Shown here: positions 24,468-33,517 of the stretch, piece after piece
Position numbering within the stretch: the first letter of the stretch is position 1
Layout: every line of letters starts with the position of its first letter
The notes under the pieces: model-generated
Databases searched by the model: none
What the model saw: only the letters and a program-made list of their open reading frames with translations
Told to the model about the DNA's origin: nothing
Translations under genes and position numbers: made by a program
From: Saprospiraceae bacterium
Lineage (GTDB): Bacteria > Bacteroidota > Bacteroidia > Chitinophagales > Saprospiraceae
Reading direction: 5' to 3'
Length of the DNA: 36,516 nt
Assembly (NCBI GenBank): GCA_013001595.1
Contig: JABDMH010000064.1
Location: forward strand, 1-36,516

Positions 24468-25274
24468 TCAATACCCCATTTCGCTTTCGAATTGGAGAGG
24501 GTTTTTGTTGCCACTTGAAGAATGCTTTCTTTTATTATTATAGTAGCTTTCTATGAACTCAAAGCATTCTATCTGCGCATCTTCAAGGCTTATGAATTTG
24601 CCGCCTTCAAGTAGCTCTGCTTTAAACCTCGAAAACATTGATTCAGCATACGCATTGTCATAAGGATTGGCTTTTCTTATCATACTCTGTTTGAAGCCGC
24701 CATTGGCCAATATCGATCTAAACATTCTCGATCCATACTGTCCCCCTCCATCCGAGTGTACTATCATCCCCTTTTCGGGTTGACGTTTCTTACGACCCTT
24801 TTTGAATGCCGAAATAATGAGATCTTCCTTCATGTGATCTTCCACACTCCATCCAACTATCATTCTACTCCACAGGTCCATCCAACTTGCTAAATATGAC
24901 CATGATCCATCTACTATTGGCAGATAGGTGATATCCCCAACCCATACCTCATTCGGCCTTGATGGTGGTTCACGATTCAATAACAGATTAGGACTGCGCC
25001 TTTGGTTCGAACTCGTTGTGGTCTTCGGAATGTAGCCTTTAGGTTGGATTGCTCTTAAATTATTCCGCCGCATTATACTCCCTACACGCTCCCGACCTAT
25101 ATCTATTCCACTATCAGACAATTCGGATACTATCCGCCTAGTTCCATACCGACGCTTATGATCCCAAAACACTGAGATAACCTTCCTTTCAATTTCTTGA
25201 TCCAAAACCTTCGTTTTGGCCTTATTCATAAAATCATAATAACTACTCGTTCCAACTGACAAACATCTGCACAT
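24468..25274 (-). CDS. IS3-family transposase OrfB (integrase catalytic part)
   Basis: DDE-type transposase with an rve core. The catalytic residues are the first Asp in VGDITYL, the second in HSDGGGQYGS and the Glu in NAYAESMFSRFKAELL. An N-terminal HTH_21-like segment (RRYGTRRIVSELSDSGIDIGRERVGSIMRRNNL) precedes the core. The separate frame starts at Met 25274, but the same frame is open without stops back to the slippery site at 25355, so the working enzyme is very likely an OrfAB fusion made by -1 frameshifting. It appears intact. Confidence 0.93.
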   Translation of the reverse strand: MCRCLSVGTSSYYDFMNKAKTKVLDQEIERKVISVFWDHKRRYGTRRIVSELSDSGIDIGRERVGSIMRRNNLRAIQPKGYIPKTTTSSNQRRSPNLLLNREPPSRPNEVWVGDITYLPIVDGSWSYLASWMDLWSRMIVGWSVEDHMKEDLIISAFKKGRKKRQPEKGMIVHSDGGGQYGSRMFRSILANGGFKQSMIRKANPYDNAYAESMFSRFKAELLEGGKFISLEDAQIECFEFIESYYNNKRKHSSSGNKNPLQFESEMGY

Positions 25275-25324
25275 CGATGCTATCGGATACTGCTTTGACT
25301 CTTGATGAATAAATCCATATAGGG

Positions 25325-25603
25325 CTATCCGCTCTGGCTGAATATGCTCAATGCCTTTTTTAAAATCTCGTTGTCCTCTGTTAATCTGGCAACTTGTTTC
25401 TTCAGCTTTTTCACCTCTTCACTCTGACTTCTTGAACCCCTTCCTGCCTCAGATTTCCACCGATATAATAACGCCTCACCCACTCCTAAACTTGCTGACA
25501 CATCCTTTACGCTGCGACCACTTCTAATTTGATTAATCGCTTCCATTTTGAACCCAGTATCATATTTTCGATAACTGCGCTTTTTTGATCCTTCTTTTTT
25601 CAT
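25325..25603 (-). CDS. IS3-family transposase OrfA (helix-turn-helix part)
   Basis: A 92-residue DNA-binding protein with an HTH_Tnp_1 domain (YDTGFKMEAINQIRSGRSVKDVSASLGVGEALLYRWKSE) followed by a leucine-zipper coiled coil (EVKKLKKQVARLTEDNEILKKAL). It recognises the terminal repeats and represses or assembles with OrfAB. It begins 50 bp inside the element end and ends four codons past the point where the frame joins orfB, overlapping the transframe region. Confidence 0.92.
   Translation of the reverse strand: MKKEGSKKRSYRKYDTGFKMEAINQIRSGRSVKDVSASLGVGEALLYRWKSEAGRGSRSQSEEVKKLKKQVARLTEDNEILKKALSIFSQSG
25355..25361 (-). promoter_or_regulatory. Slippery heptamer A-AAA-AAG for programmed -1 frameshifting
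   Basis: On the minus strand codons 81-83 of orfA read TTA AAA AAG, giving the classic A-AAA-AAG slip site in the right phase. A shift back by one base continues as GIEHIQPERIALYGFIHQE without a stop into orfB. This is the known way IS3 elements make OrfAB. Confidence 0.85.
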
Positions 25604-25639
25604 CGAACTTAAAATTATAAAAATTATGTGTCCGGTTTT

Positions 25640-26296
25640 TCAAGACCATCTCACGTCAGACAAAGACATGGGATTATAGGTCATGTCATGAATGTAGTAG
25701 GGAAAGAATGATTCCAAATTGAGTTTCCTCATTGATATTTCCTCTTCCTTAAAGTCTTCCATTAAATCTTGCAATTTTGCGATACGATTTCTAAAGTGAT
25801 CGTTTGAAATATATTCTATTTTTCCGGAATTAATAATAGAGTTATAGACGGCTTCGGAGGGATCAAAAGTCGATGCTTCCAGCATCTTGTTAAACATACT
25901 ATCGAGGGATTCGATTGCAAGGTCTGAATTCCCTGCCTTGAGCAATTGTTGTATGGCGTTCACATTATCCTCATGTCGCTTATAGTTCATGTCAAAGAGT
26001 GTAAGATTATCACCTAGCTCATCACGAAGGTATTTGAGGATGTCTATTTCTTGTTTTTTCGGTAGTCTGTTCTGATTCCAATTATTTATCTGCAAGGCAA
26101 TCAAAATCCCCAGGACCACCAGTACGATTTCTCCAATCGCATATATCAGATATCTTTTCAGATTTCCTTTGTCTACTAGATTTCGCCTTAAAAGATTGAA
26201 GAATTCAAGATAGATTCTTGAATATAGTAAATCTGAGAGCTTGCAATGGAGAGTTGCCCAGTGACCTAGTTGGTATTGAGAAATTTCACAATGCAA
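25640..26296 (-). pseudogene. DUF6090 family protein, 3' end cut off by the IS3 element
   Basis: The family hallmark is complete: LKRYLIYAIGEIVLVVLGILIALQINNWNQNR, one membrane helix near residues 52-70, with an otherwise helical periplasmic part. The frame runs into the IS end and stops at TGA inside the terminal repeat (..LSDVRWS). The about 30 residues before FFNLLRRNL are not family-like and no better start exists, so the original start may also be lost. Across the element, 24264-24328 continues in a compatible frame (SRFLTESENF...HI) to a stop and may be the missing tail. It lies 13 bp behind the permease gene. Confidence 0.75.
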
Positions 26297-26309
26297 CTGG
26301 ATATCGTAT

Positions 26310-28523
26310 TTATTTCTTTTCGCTTAGCACTTTGCCCCATACGGCATCAATAGGGGAAAAGTGTTTCACCAGTATAATATTGGTATCCAATTCCTTGGCC
26401 AAAGTCTCTGGTATCGTACCAAACAAAACATGATGATACATGCTTTTCCGGGTAGCGCCTATAATAACGGTGTCGTAGGCGGCAGATTCTTCCTTAACGG
26501 CTGAAGAGATGTGCGGGTGATGAATGAGTTTGGAGACTACATTAACTTCACAAGCTTTTTCTATTCGGTTCTTGGATTCATCGAGTTGAGCGATTTCTTC
26601 TAATTGCTCTTCTTCCGATAAATTATTCTGAGTCACTACGCGCACGACTGTAATTGAGCCATCAACCGCTTTAGAAAGTCCTCCACCATAGATCTCGGCT
26701 GCTTTGGCATGTATGCCACCACCGGACGGTAATAATATCTTCTTGATCGCATTGTCTTTTCCTGACCGGAAGATGATTATGTCTCTCTTAGCAAGAGTGC
26801 ACACCGTGTCAATGACATGTCCCAATATCTTATCAGAGGTACTTGGAGATCCCTTCCAACCAAGAAGAATAATATCTGCATGTATCTTGCGTGCCGCTTC
26901 AAGAATTGCCCTGGCGGGATCATGTCCGATGCGTATCATGGTGCCAATTGTCAGACCATGGGCACTACCTGCCTCCTGCGCTTTTTGCAATAATTGAGAC
27001 TGTGCATTGAAGTCATTGAAGTTGTATTTCAGCGGTTGTTTTTCATCTATTTTGACTACATGAAGCGCCGTGATCGATGCGTCTTGTTCCTTGGCGAGGT
27101 TAGCTGCAAGTCCGATTAGGTTGGTTATGGAATTGGGGTTGACGATGGGGACGATGATGGTCTTACTACGCTCTTTTTCATCCGGTGCATGGGTTTGTAG
27201 AACCAACTTCGAAGGTTCACCTTGAAACCCTTCCTCATCAGGGAGCGTACCTTTCCAGTATAAGAAACCGGCAATACCCAAAGCAATGGTAAATAAGGCC
27301 AGAGAAAGTGGCATCGGATGACTTAAGAGCTGAATAAATAGATAGAGATTTGCGATAATACCAATGATGGGTGTCAAAGGATAGAGTGGTACTTTATATG
27401 GCCGCTTCAGATGCGGAAATCGCATTCGGTGGATGATCAATGCCAGGTTCACCATAATCAGGGCAAACAACAATACGGTATCTGCAAAATGTGCAAGGTC
27501 TTCTAATGGTAGTAATACTGTAAATATCAAAATCAAGGCTCCCACTGCGAAAACAGATATCCAAGGTGTGTTAAAGGATGGGTGAATCCTGCCCATCACT
27601 TTTGGTAGATGTCCTAGTTCACTCATGGATAGCACGACACGAGATCCAGCCATAATCGAGGCATTTGAGGCTGATATCATAGAGAAGATACCCCCTCCCA
27701 CGATAACCATTCCTCCTATGTTCCCCAGAAATTTCTTTGCCGCCATTCCCATCGCAGCTTCATTATACTCCGTGAGATCAGAAGTGATAATGACTAATAC
27801 TACGAGTATATACAATATAGAGACGATACCCATGGACCAAAAAATGGCCTTGGGGATGTTTTTGACCGGGTTTTTAACCTCACCGGCTGAGGCTGCGATT
27901 GCTGAGAATCCGAAAAAGGTAATAAATACCAGTGTTGAAGTCTGAACAATCTGGACGATGTCTGTGCTGACTTTGTCTAACACTTGATCAATGGAGAAAA
28001 AGCTCAGCCCACCAAGAATAAACCAAATTAAGAGCACTACTTTGGCAAAAGTGACCACGACCTGAAAAGTGCCACTCTCCTTTGAGCCTTTAATATTTAG
28101 AAGTACTAAGGCAATCAGAAAAATTACTCCGGAAAGTTTTTCAAAACGTGCATGCCAAACAAATTCTTGAAAATAGGTTGACAAACTTGATAGATAAAAT
28201 GAACAGCTGCTGATGTACCCCAAGAACAGTGCAATTCCTACCAGATAAGCTACGGGAGCAACATAAGTCTTGCGGGCATATAAATAGCCTTCTCCCGATT
28301 TTGGGTATATGGAAACAAATTCGCAGTATGTTAGTGCAGTAAACAGCGAAACAAATGCGGCCAGGACAAATGAAATGATGGCACTGGAGCCCACATTTCT
28401 GATAGCCAATCCGGAAAGCGTGAAAATGCCAGCAGCAATCATTGTTCCCACTCCTATGGCCAAAGCCGTTGTAAACCCCAAACTTCGATGAAGTTCTCCC
28501 TGATCACTGCTTTTTTGGCTCAT
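26310..28523 (-). CDS. APC-superfamily amino-acid permease fused to two universal stress protein domains
   Basis: A 737-residue inner-membrane protein. Residues 1-430 form about 12 membrane helices of the amino acid-polyamine-organocation family (TALAIGVGTMIAAGIFTLSG, with the unwound helix-1 Gly motif; FITFFGFSAIAASAGEVKNP). Two cytoplasmic USP domains follow, about 455-600 (TIIVPIVNPNSITNLIGLAA, then HADIILLGWKGSPS) and 605-735 (KILLPSGGGIHAKAAEIYGG, then YDTVIIGATRKSM). USP domains often bind ATP or cyclic nucleotides, so transport may be gated by energy state (inference). The amino acid carried is unknown. Confidence 0.92.
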   Translation of the reverse strand: MSQKSSDQGELHRSLGFTTALAIGVGTMIAAGIFTLSGLAIRNVGSSAIISFVLAAFVSLFTALTYCEFVSIYPKSGEGYLYARKTYVAPVAYLVGIALFLGYISSCSFYLSSLSTYFQEFVWHARFEKLSGVIFLIALVLLNIKGSKESGTFQVVVTFAKVVLLIWFILGGLSFFSIDQVLDKVSTDIVQIVQTSTLVFITFFGFSAIAASAGEVKNPVKNIPKAIFWSMGIVSILYILVVLVIITSDLTEYNEAAMGMAAKKFLGNIGGMVIVGGGIFSMISASNASIMAGSRVVLSMSELGHLPKVMGRIHPSFNTPWISVFAVGALILIFTVLLPLEDLAHFADTVLLFALIMVNLALIIHRMRFPHLKRPYKVPLYPLTPIIGIIANLYLFIQLLSHPMPLSLALFTIALGIAGFLYWKGTLPDEEGFQGEPSKLVLQTHAPDEKERSKTIIVPIVNPNSITNLIGLAANLAKEQDASITALHVVKIDEKQPLKYNFNDFNAQSQLLQKAQEAGSAHGLTIGTMIRIGHDPARAILEAARKIHADIILLGWKGSPSTSDKILGHVIDTVCTLAKRDIIIFRSGKDNAIKKILLPSGGGIHAKAAEIYGGGLSKAVDGSITVVRVVTQNNLSEEEQLEEIAQLDESKNRIEKACEVNVVSKLIHHPHISSAVKEESAAYDTVIIGATRKSMYHHVLFGTIPETLAKELDTNIILVKHFSPIDAVWGKVLSEKK

Positions 28524-28761
28524 GAAGTATGTAGATAGTACTGGTAGGTTCCAAATTTAAGAAAAGAGACGAGCCAAATGGAATTTATCTCGGCAAGAAT
28601 GTTACTTACGTTGATGGATATCAATGCAGTACACATGGCAATATATACTTACATCAGTTTCTATAATCCCATCCATGATTTGGTTGCCTTCAGCAATATA
28701 CCCCTTTAGTGGAGTTGCCCTCGGTCTTCATAGATAGGAATATGATATGGACCAAAAGACC

Positions 28762-29750
28762 TTACTTAACAACAGCTTTCTGTGAAGAGGAAGCATTGAA
28801 TGGCAGAGCCTCATCTCCACTCAATGCCAGCTGCTCGTTGATTCGTCTTAGGTGGTGGTCTACTCCGATTTCTGCATTGGGTACAAACCTTGGAACGGTA
28901 ATTACCTGGGCCAGGACTCCACCCACACCCTGATGGATGATTCCACGAGGTAAATACAGGAGGTCTCCGACTTTTAATGGCGTTTCTGGGAGCAGGCCAC
29001 CCACCTTGTCTTTGTCAATAGTGGCATCAGGGTCGGTGATCAAGTCAGTATGCTGACTGGTGATGATACGTGCATCAGGGAGTGCCATTTGTACCAAGTA
29101 GAATTCGTCAAATCCTCCCTCTTTGGGGTGAAAATGGGTAAAAGAATCCATGATCCGCACGCGATGGGCATTTAGGGATTTATAGTTGTACGGGCCCACT
29201 TTACCCAGCCAGGTAAGTAAGATGCGGCGATAGGCGTTGGTTTCGGTAGCGCATCCACCGGGAGTGTCGGTTATGTTGGGATCCCAATCTGGGCGGATGA
29301 ACGTCGGAATGTCTGTCGGTGCTAATGCTGGAGATTCAAAAATCACATACTCAATCAAGCTATCGGTGCTGAGCGATACCGCTGGTGCGAGTAGGACAAT
29401 ATCTCCCACAGAGATTTTCGAGGATTCTTGCTTAGATGTTGTCGCTGTGCCACCACCGGACTGAACAAGACTACTTGTTGATGGTCTCTTGCAACAATTC
29501 CTTTGGCAGGTGCAAGATGGAGCAAGGCATAGCCCGGATTTTTTTTTGCGAAGGCCTCCTGGATGGCTTCGAATCTGCTTTTATCTGGATCTCCCAGATT
29601 GGTGATGATCATCTGATCCAGTTGCTGCATGGTTTCGTTCTTTCCATTTTGCACATCTGGAGCAACGGGGTGTTTGGATGCTGTTTTTTGTTGGCAGCCT
29701 AGGAGCAGCATAGAAAGAGCCAACAGATAAAGGTGATGTACAGGTTGCAT
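28762..29750 (-). pseudogene. Cupin-domain lipoprotein gene broken by a single frameshift
   Basis: The first part (29750-29355) encodes a lipoprotein signal with lipobox LLLGC, then LDQMIITNLGDPDKSRFEAIQ and GYALLHLAPAKGIVARDHQQVVLF. The second part (ending 28762) carries a cupin fold: HFHPKEGGFDEFY (motif 1) and GDLLYLPRGIIHQGVG (motif 2). The second frame is open upstream of its first Met and reads SGGGTATTSKQESSKISVGDIVLLA right where the first frame still reads LFSPVV. One lost base near 29457-29462 would join them into one protein of about 330 residues. A sequencing error is the main alternative. It lies 29 bp behind the sulfatase gene in the same direction. Confidence 0.75.
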
Positions 29751-29779
29751 GCTAGACTTACTGATGAACGCTGAAACTA

Positions 29780-31231
29780 TTAAAATCCTGGTGTTCCGAT
29801 GGCGGTCAATGCGCCGCGTTTTATTCCAGGCATCTCTCCACGAGGCACTTTATTGAAGGCGGGAACGGAGGGACGTAGTTCGCCGGTTTGGCGATCAAAC
29901 CCATCTGCGGTGATCTTGTCAGGTACATTGTCTTTGGTGATAGCAATCCAGTCATCTAATGCCTGGCGATAGATTGGCAAAGTAGACTGGAAGAGTGGTA
30001 CAGAAGCAAGATTGAGTAGTTGGAGCGAATCAACAGCTACGTTAAAGAGTTCTTCATGCGGGCGGGGGGCGATGAAATTATCGACTTGTGCTGGTGTTAA
30101 CCGCCCAGCATCTCTGGCTGCATTTAGTGCATACTGCGAAGCACTGCGCTTGGAATCTGCGGGACCACCATTGGGAAATTGGGTGCGAGCATTTCTCACA
30201 TATAGGAAGTCTTTGGAACGAACCATACGTTCATGGGCTTCAAAGTCATGCCAATTATGTTCGGCATATACATACTGGCGGAAGTCTTGGCTAGGGTCAT
30301 GAAATAGGTCTACAAAGCTCTTACCTTGCAAATGGTCGGGAATGGCTACATCGGCCAGCTCCAAAAAAGTGGGAGCAAGATCTACAACACTGACCAGGCT
30401 CTGACACACGGTTCCCTGGGCGTCAATTCCATTAGGCCAATGCAGGACCAAAGGAGTTTGCATGCCACTATCGTACACCCTGGTCTTCGCCCGGGGAAAG
30501 GGCATGCCATTATCTGCCATAACCACGATTAACGTATGGTCGAAGATCTCCTGAGCTTTCAGCTCCGCTACGACCTCCCCGATATAGTGATCAAAACGCT
30601 GGATCTCATTATAGTAGGAAGCGAGATCCTGGCGAGTTGCTACATTGTCCACTAGGTAGGGAGGTACGTTCAGGTCGTCAGGGTTATGCGGTGTAGCAAA
30701 GTCATCTGCTCCCCAGGCCCGATGGGCATCCGTGGCGGCAAACCAAGCAAATATGGGTTGGTCTCGAGGTCTTTCTTGTAGGCATTGCACCCATCGCTCC
30801 TCCCCGCCGTTTCCGGCATCTTCCATTTCATAGCCATGATCAAATGCCCTCAGTGCGGGTTTTCCAAAGTGCGACTTACCGGACTGTACGGTATAGTAGC
30901 CTGCTTCCTGTAGAAGCAGTGGAAACGGAATTTGACTTTCCGGCAGTGGACTATGCAATTCGGCAGCACCGGTGTTATGCGGATAACGCCCAGTGATGAT
31001 GCTACAACGGCTGGGACTGCATGAACTTGCGGTCAAAAAGGCATTGCGAAAAACGATTCCTTTTTGAGCAAGGGCGTCAATATGTGGGGTGCGCACAACT
31101 TCATTGCCATAGCATCCGAAATCATTCCAGCTAACATCATCGGCGATGATGTAGATGATATGGGGTCGGTCCTGCGCTGAAACCAGGCTGAGTGTCAGTA
31201 GCGCATAAACGAAGATCAATATGTGTTGCAT
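29780..31231 (-). CDS. Secreted type I sulfatase, heparan-N-sulfatase-like
   Basis: Formylglycine-dependent sulfatase. The metal ligands are in IIADDVSWNDFG, and the modification site is SSCSPSRCSIITGR (Cys71 from the chosen start). PHRAWG-type His and MADNGMPFPRAKTRVYDSGM are further active-site segments. The NGMPFPRAKT...SGMQTP stretch resembles N-sulfoglucosamine sulfohydrolases (SGSH), so desulfation of glucosamine residues in sulfated polysaccharides is likely. The frame opens at 31273, but MQHILIFVYALLTLSLVSAQ from 31231 is a clean signal peptide and is preferred. A separate maturase is needed and is not in this window. No type IX domain is visible. Confidence 0.88.
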   Translation of the reverse strand: MQHILIFVYALLTLSLVSAQDRPHIIYIIADDVSWNDFGCYGNEVVRTPHIDALAQKGIVFRNAFLTASSCSPSRCSIITGRYPHNTGAAELHSPLPESQIPFPLLLQEAGYYTVQSGKSHFGKPALRAFDHGYEMEDAGNGGEERWVQCLQERPRDQPIFAWFAATDAHRAWGADDFATPHNPDDLNVPPYLVDNVATRQDLASYYNEIQRFDHYIGEVVAELKAQEIFDHTLIVVMADNGMPFPRAKTRVYDSGMQTPLVLHWPNGIDAQGTVCQSLVSVVDLAPTFLELADVAIPDHLQGKSFVDLFHDPSQDFRQYVYAEHNWHDFEAHERMVRSKDFLYVRNARTQFPNGGPADSKRSASQYALNAARDAGRLTPAQVDNFIAPRPHEELFNVAVDSLQLLNLASVPLFQSTLPIYRQALDDWIAITKDNVPDKITADGFDRQTGELRPSVPAFNKVPRGEMPGIKRGALTAIGTPGF

Positions 31232-31833
31232 AGGGAAAAAATCAAGTGCATCTAATCTAGGAGTTATATCCATTGCCTATTATTCGGGTGCAATATATCT
31301 GCCGTGTTAGCATGTAAAAAAGAAAGCTGCCCTTAATAATGGGCCATAAGATTACAAAATTAGGTGGTAACTCGTGGATGGAGTCATGGATGGGCAAAAG
31401 ACTAGGGAATGAGCCTAGTCACCATCCGATGTCGCCGTTGCGGCCTAATTTCAACCTTAGCAGAAACGTGAGTCGGTGATGGGTTTCCTCTTTGTCATGC
31501 GATGGGTGACCCCATGGATTATTTTATCTCGTGTGTAAGCGTTTGTATACGGGTGCAAATGTTTACAATTGACACCTGGTCGATTGATCTGATTAAGTCC
31601 CGGTTGGACCCAAGGATGGTCACAGACCCGAGGCGGTAAAGGGGACCTATATTCTTGGAATATTTCAACAATAAACTTACCTTGTCTACATACGCGATGT
31701 ATCAATAACTACTCAGGCAGCGTTCCAGATACACGGATGTTGAACTAAACCGCGTTCGCGGTAGCAGAGATCTCCCATCAGTCTTGGAATTAGCTTAACA
31801 TAAACTCATTGTTAATCATTAAAAACTAGAACA
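31232..31833. other. 600-bp gap between sulfatase and recombinase genes
   Basis: No credible gene. The sulfatase promoter should lie in the left part. Near the right end a tight hairpin (ACCGCG-TT-CGCGGT, 31749-31762) directly follows GAACTAA and may mark the left end of the IS91-like element. A minus-strand frame at 31457-31705 has no recognisable content. Confidence 0.4.
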
Positions 31834-32667
31834 ATGAGTCAATTGAGAAAACGCTTTATTCGAGACTTGAAGATTCGCAACTACAGTAGCAACACCATTC
31901 GGAACTATGTGACTGCCGTACAACTGCTGAGTCGATTTTATGGTATGTGTCCATCAGCCATCACTGCGGAGCAGATCAAAGATTACCTGGAGAGCCTTTT
32001 GAAGAATAAGAAGAGTTGGTCGAATGTAAATATTAAGATGTCGGCATTCAATCTGCTTTACAGAGATACTTTGGAACAGGGATGGAAAGTCCAGATATTA
32101 AAGCGACCAAAATCACAGAAGAAGTTACCGGTTGTTTTTACCCAGGAGGAAGTAACACAATTTTTGAGTGTGATTAAGAACGTCAAGCATCGTGCGGTCA
32201 TGATGACGATTTACAGTGCAGGTTTACGATGTGGTGAAGCATCTAATTTGAGGATTAGGGATGTTGATTCTAAGCGACATCGGATGATGATACGAGATGC
32301 TAAGGGTCATAGGGACCGAGAGGTAATTCTGTCAAAAAGGCTTTTGATCTATTTGCGGGAATACGTTAGACTTTATAAGCCTAAGGATTATCTGTTTTAT
32401 GGACAACATATTGACCGCCCGATATCGACAAGTTCGCTAAGTAAGATATTTAAGTCTGCGGTGGAGAGGACTGGCATTAAAAAAGAGAGTCATTTGCACA
32501 CATTGAGGCATTCGTTTGCTACTCATTTGCTAAACAAGGGAGTGGATATTCGCATTATCCAAAAGCTTTTGGGTCATCGGTCTGTAAGCACTACAGTGAT
32601 ATATTGCCAGATATCCAAACATCGATTTGAAAATACTCAAAGCCCTCTGGATGATCTGGTGATATAA
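31834..32667 (+). CDS. Tyrosine recombinase/integrase of IS91-type element
   Basis: A 277-residue site-specific recombinase. An N-terminal SAM-like core-binding domain (residues 1-90, LKIRNYSSNTIRNYVTAVQ) precedes the catalytic domain. The active residues are Arg132 (GLRCGEAS), His222-x-x-Arg225 (HTLRHSF), His248 (LLGHRS) and nucleophile Tyr257 (VIYCQ), all present. It breaks and rejoins DNA through a 3'-phosphotyrosine link. The stop overlaps the start of the transposase remnant, so the two were translationally coupled. It looks intact, unlike its partner. Confidence 0.92.
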   Translation: MSQLRKRFIRDLKIRNYSSNTIRNYVTAVQLLSRFYGMCPSAITAEQIKDYLESLLKNKKSWSNVNIKMSAFNLLYRDTLEQGWKVQILKRPKSQKKLPVVFTQEEVTQFLSVIKNVKHRAVMMTIYSAGLRCGEASNLRIRDVDSKRHRMMIRDAKGHRDREVILSKRLLIYLREYVRLYKPKDYLFYGQHIDRPISTSSLSKIFKSAVERTGIKKESHLHTLRHSFATHLLNKGVDIRIIQKLLGHRSVSTTVIYCQISKHRFENTQSPLDDLVI

Positions 32668-33123
32668 TGCCACGACCGAAATGGGAAGTTTCGGATATTC
32701 TACGGGTTGCCATTACAAATCGAAGAATTGTACATGTTGATGAAAAGGTCGTGTCCTTCAAATAATAAAGACTACCGAGATGGAAAAGTAAAGACACTAA
32801 GCCTTACACCTCATCAATTTGTGCAACGCTTTCTCTTGCATGTACTACCCAAGGGCTTTGCCAAGATCCGTCACTACGGCATCCTATCCAATAGGTCCAG
32901 GAGAAGGATCATGTCTGAGATTCTCTATTATTTTGAGCGTCGGGTTCCTTTACGCATACAGTTGTCCTTAGTCAAACATCTGAAGCAGGCACTAAACTTG
33001 GATATCGAACTATGTCCAGTTTGTAAACGGGGAAGGATGGTGATACAGCTGACTTCATGCCAGATATTCCCCATCCGTGGTGATCCCACCTCCGTCTTCA
33101 GCGGTTGTCCACCAACAATTTAA
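32667..33123 (+). pseudogene. IS91-family Y2 transposase, internally deleted and frameshifted
   Basis: The first codons MPRPKWEVSDILR are the normal N-terminus of this transposase. They run straight into VAITNRRIVHVDEKVVSFK, a segment that normally lies about 220 residues further on, so the zinc-binding and catalytic HUH/Y2 parts are gone. An extra A at about 32763-32766 (TAAT where TAT is expected) then shifts the frame; the family sequence resumes as NKDYRDGKVKTLSLTPHQFVQRFLLHVLPKGFAKIRHYG and ends in a Cys-x-x-Cys segment (CPVCKRG). A long internal deletion plus a frameshift make it non-functional. Confidence 0.88.
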
Positions 33124-33517
33124 AGTCCCTACTCAGAATCACTCATTGATAGTCAATGGATGGGCTATCTATGTTGTATCCCAACCAGATCATCGGGAAA
33201 CCCGATCCAAACTCCAATGAAAGACATTATCCCATACACTTATCATCTATGAACACGCTTGGTCCCAGTGCTATCAGACACCCGCAAAAGACCCGGGGAC
33301 ACATTGGATCTCATTGGAATCCCATAGCCGGCTAAGTTCAACATGATCGTATTCGTAATCACCAAGTTTTATTCTCCCCCCGATTCTCTAGTTTGAATAC
33401 CATCAGAAGGTTATCTTAGTACAGTCTGCTGGATTGACTACAGATACAATCCTTATAAGTTAGCAACAAGCGGAACAAATTAAAAATAGATTATTAAACA
33501 AATAAATTAATTTTATT
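33124..33517. other. 394-bp gap after the transposase remnant
   Basis: No gene seen. It holds a small hairpin ATCGGG-AAA-CCCGAT (33192-33206) and the palindrome TAGCCGGCTA plus GTTC (33325-33339) proposed as the origin end of the IS91-like element. From about 33430 the sequence becomes much richer in A+T as it enters the DUF4345 unit. Confidence 0.4.

Larger units (their letters stand above)
24329..25653 (-). mobile_element. IS3-family insertion sequence, about 1.3 kb
   Basis: It contains orfA and orfB in the IS3 arrangement. Candidate imperfect inverted repeats lie at the two ends: TGAGGTGGTC at 24329 facing TGAGATGGTC read inward from 25653, followed 13 bases further in by CCGGACAC at both ends. 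A target duplication is not visible, so the outermost bases are uncertain (24334-25648 is the alternative). It interrupts a DUF6090 gene. The unusually long 3' non-coding part (24334-24467) contains a GC-rich hairpin. Confidence 0.85.
31749..33335 (+). mobile_element. IS91-like element with tyrosine recombinase, degraded
   Basis: A tyrosine recombinase gene and a Y2-type transposase overlap as TAATG, the arrangement of IS91-family members with an extra recombinase. The proposed ends are the hairpin at 31749-31762 on the left and, on the right, palindrome TAGCCGGCTA (33325-33334) followed by A and then GTTC (33336-33339). GTTC/GAAC is the known tetranucleotide target beside the origin end of IS91 elements. 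The borders are tentative. The transposase is a pseudogene, so the element cannot move by itself. Confidence 0.5.

Noticed and set aside
31457-31705. Minus-strand frame of 82 codons in the gap before the recombinase
   Set aside because: The composition is unlike a protein of this genome (many His, Arg and Pro scattered), with no domain, and it lies in what looks like non-coding flank of a mobile element.
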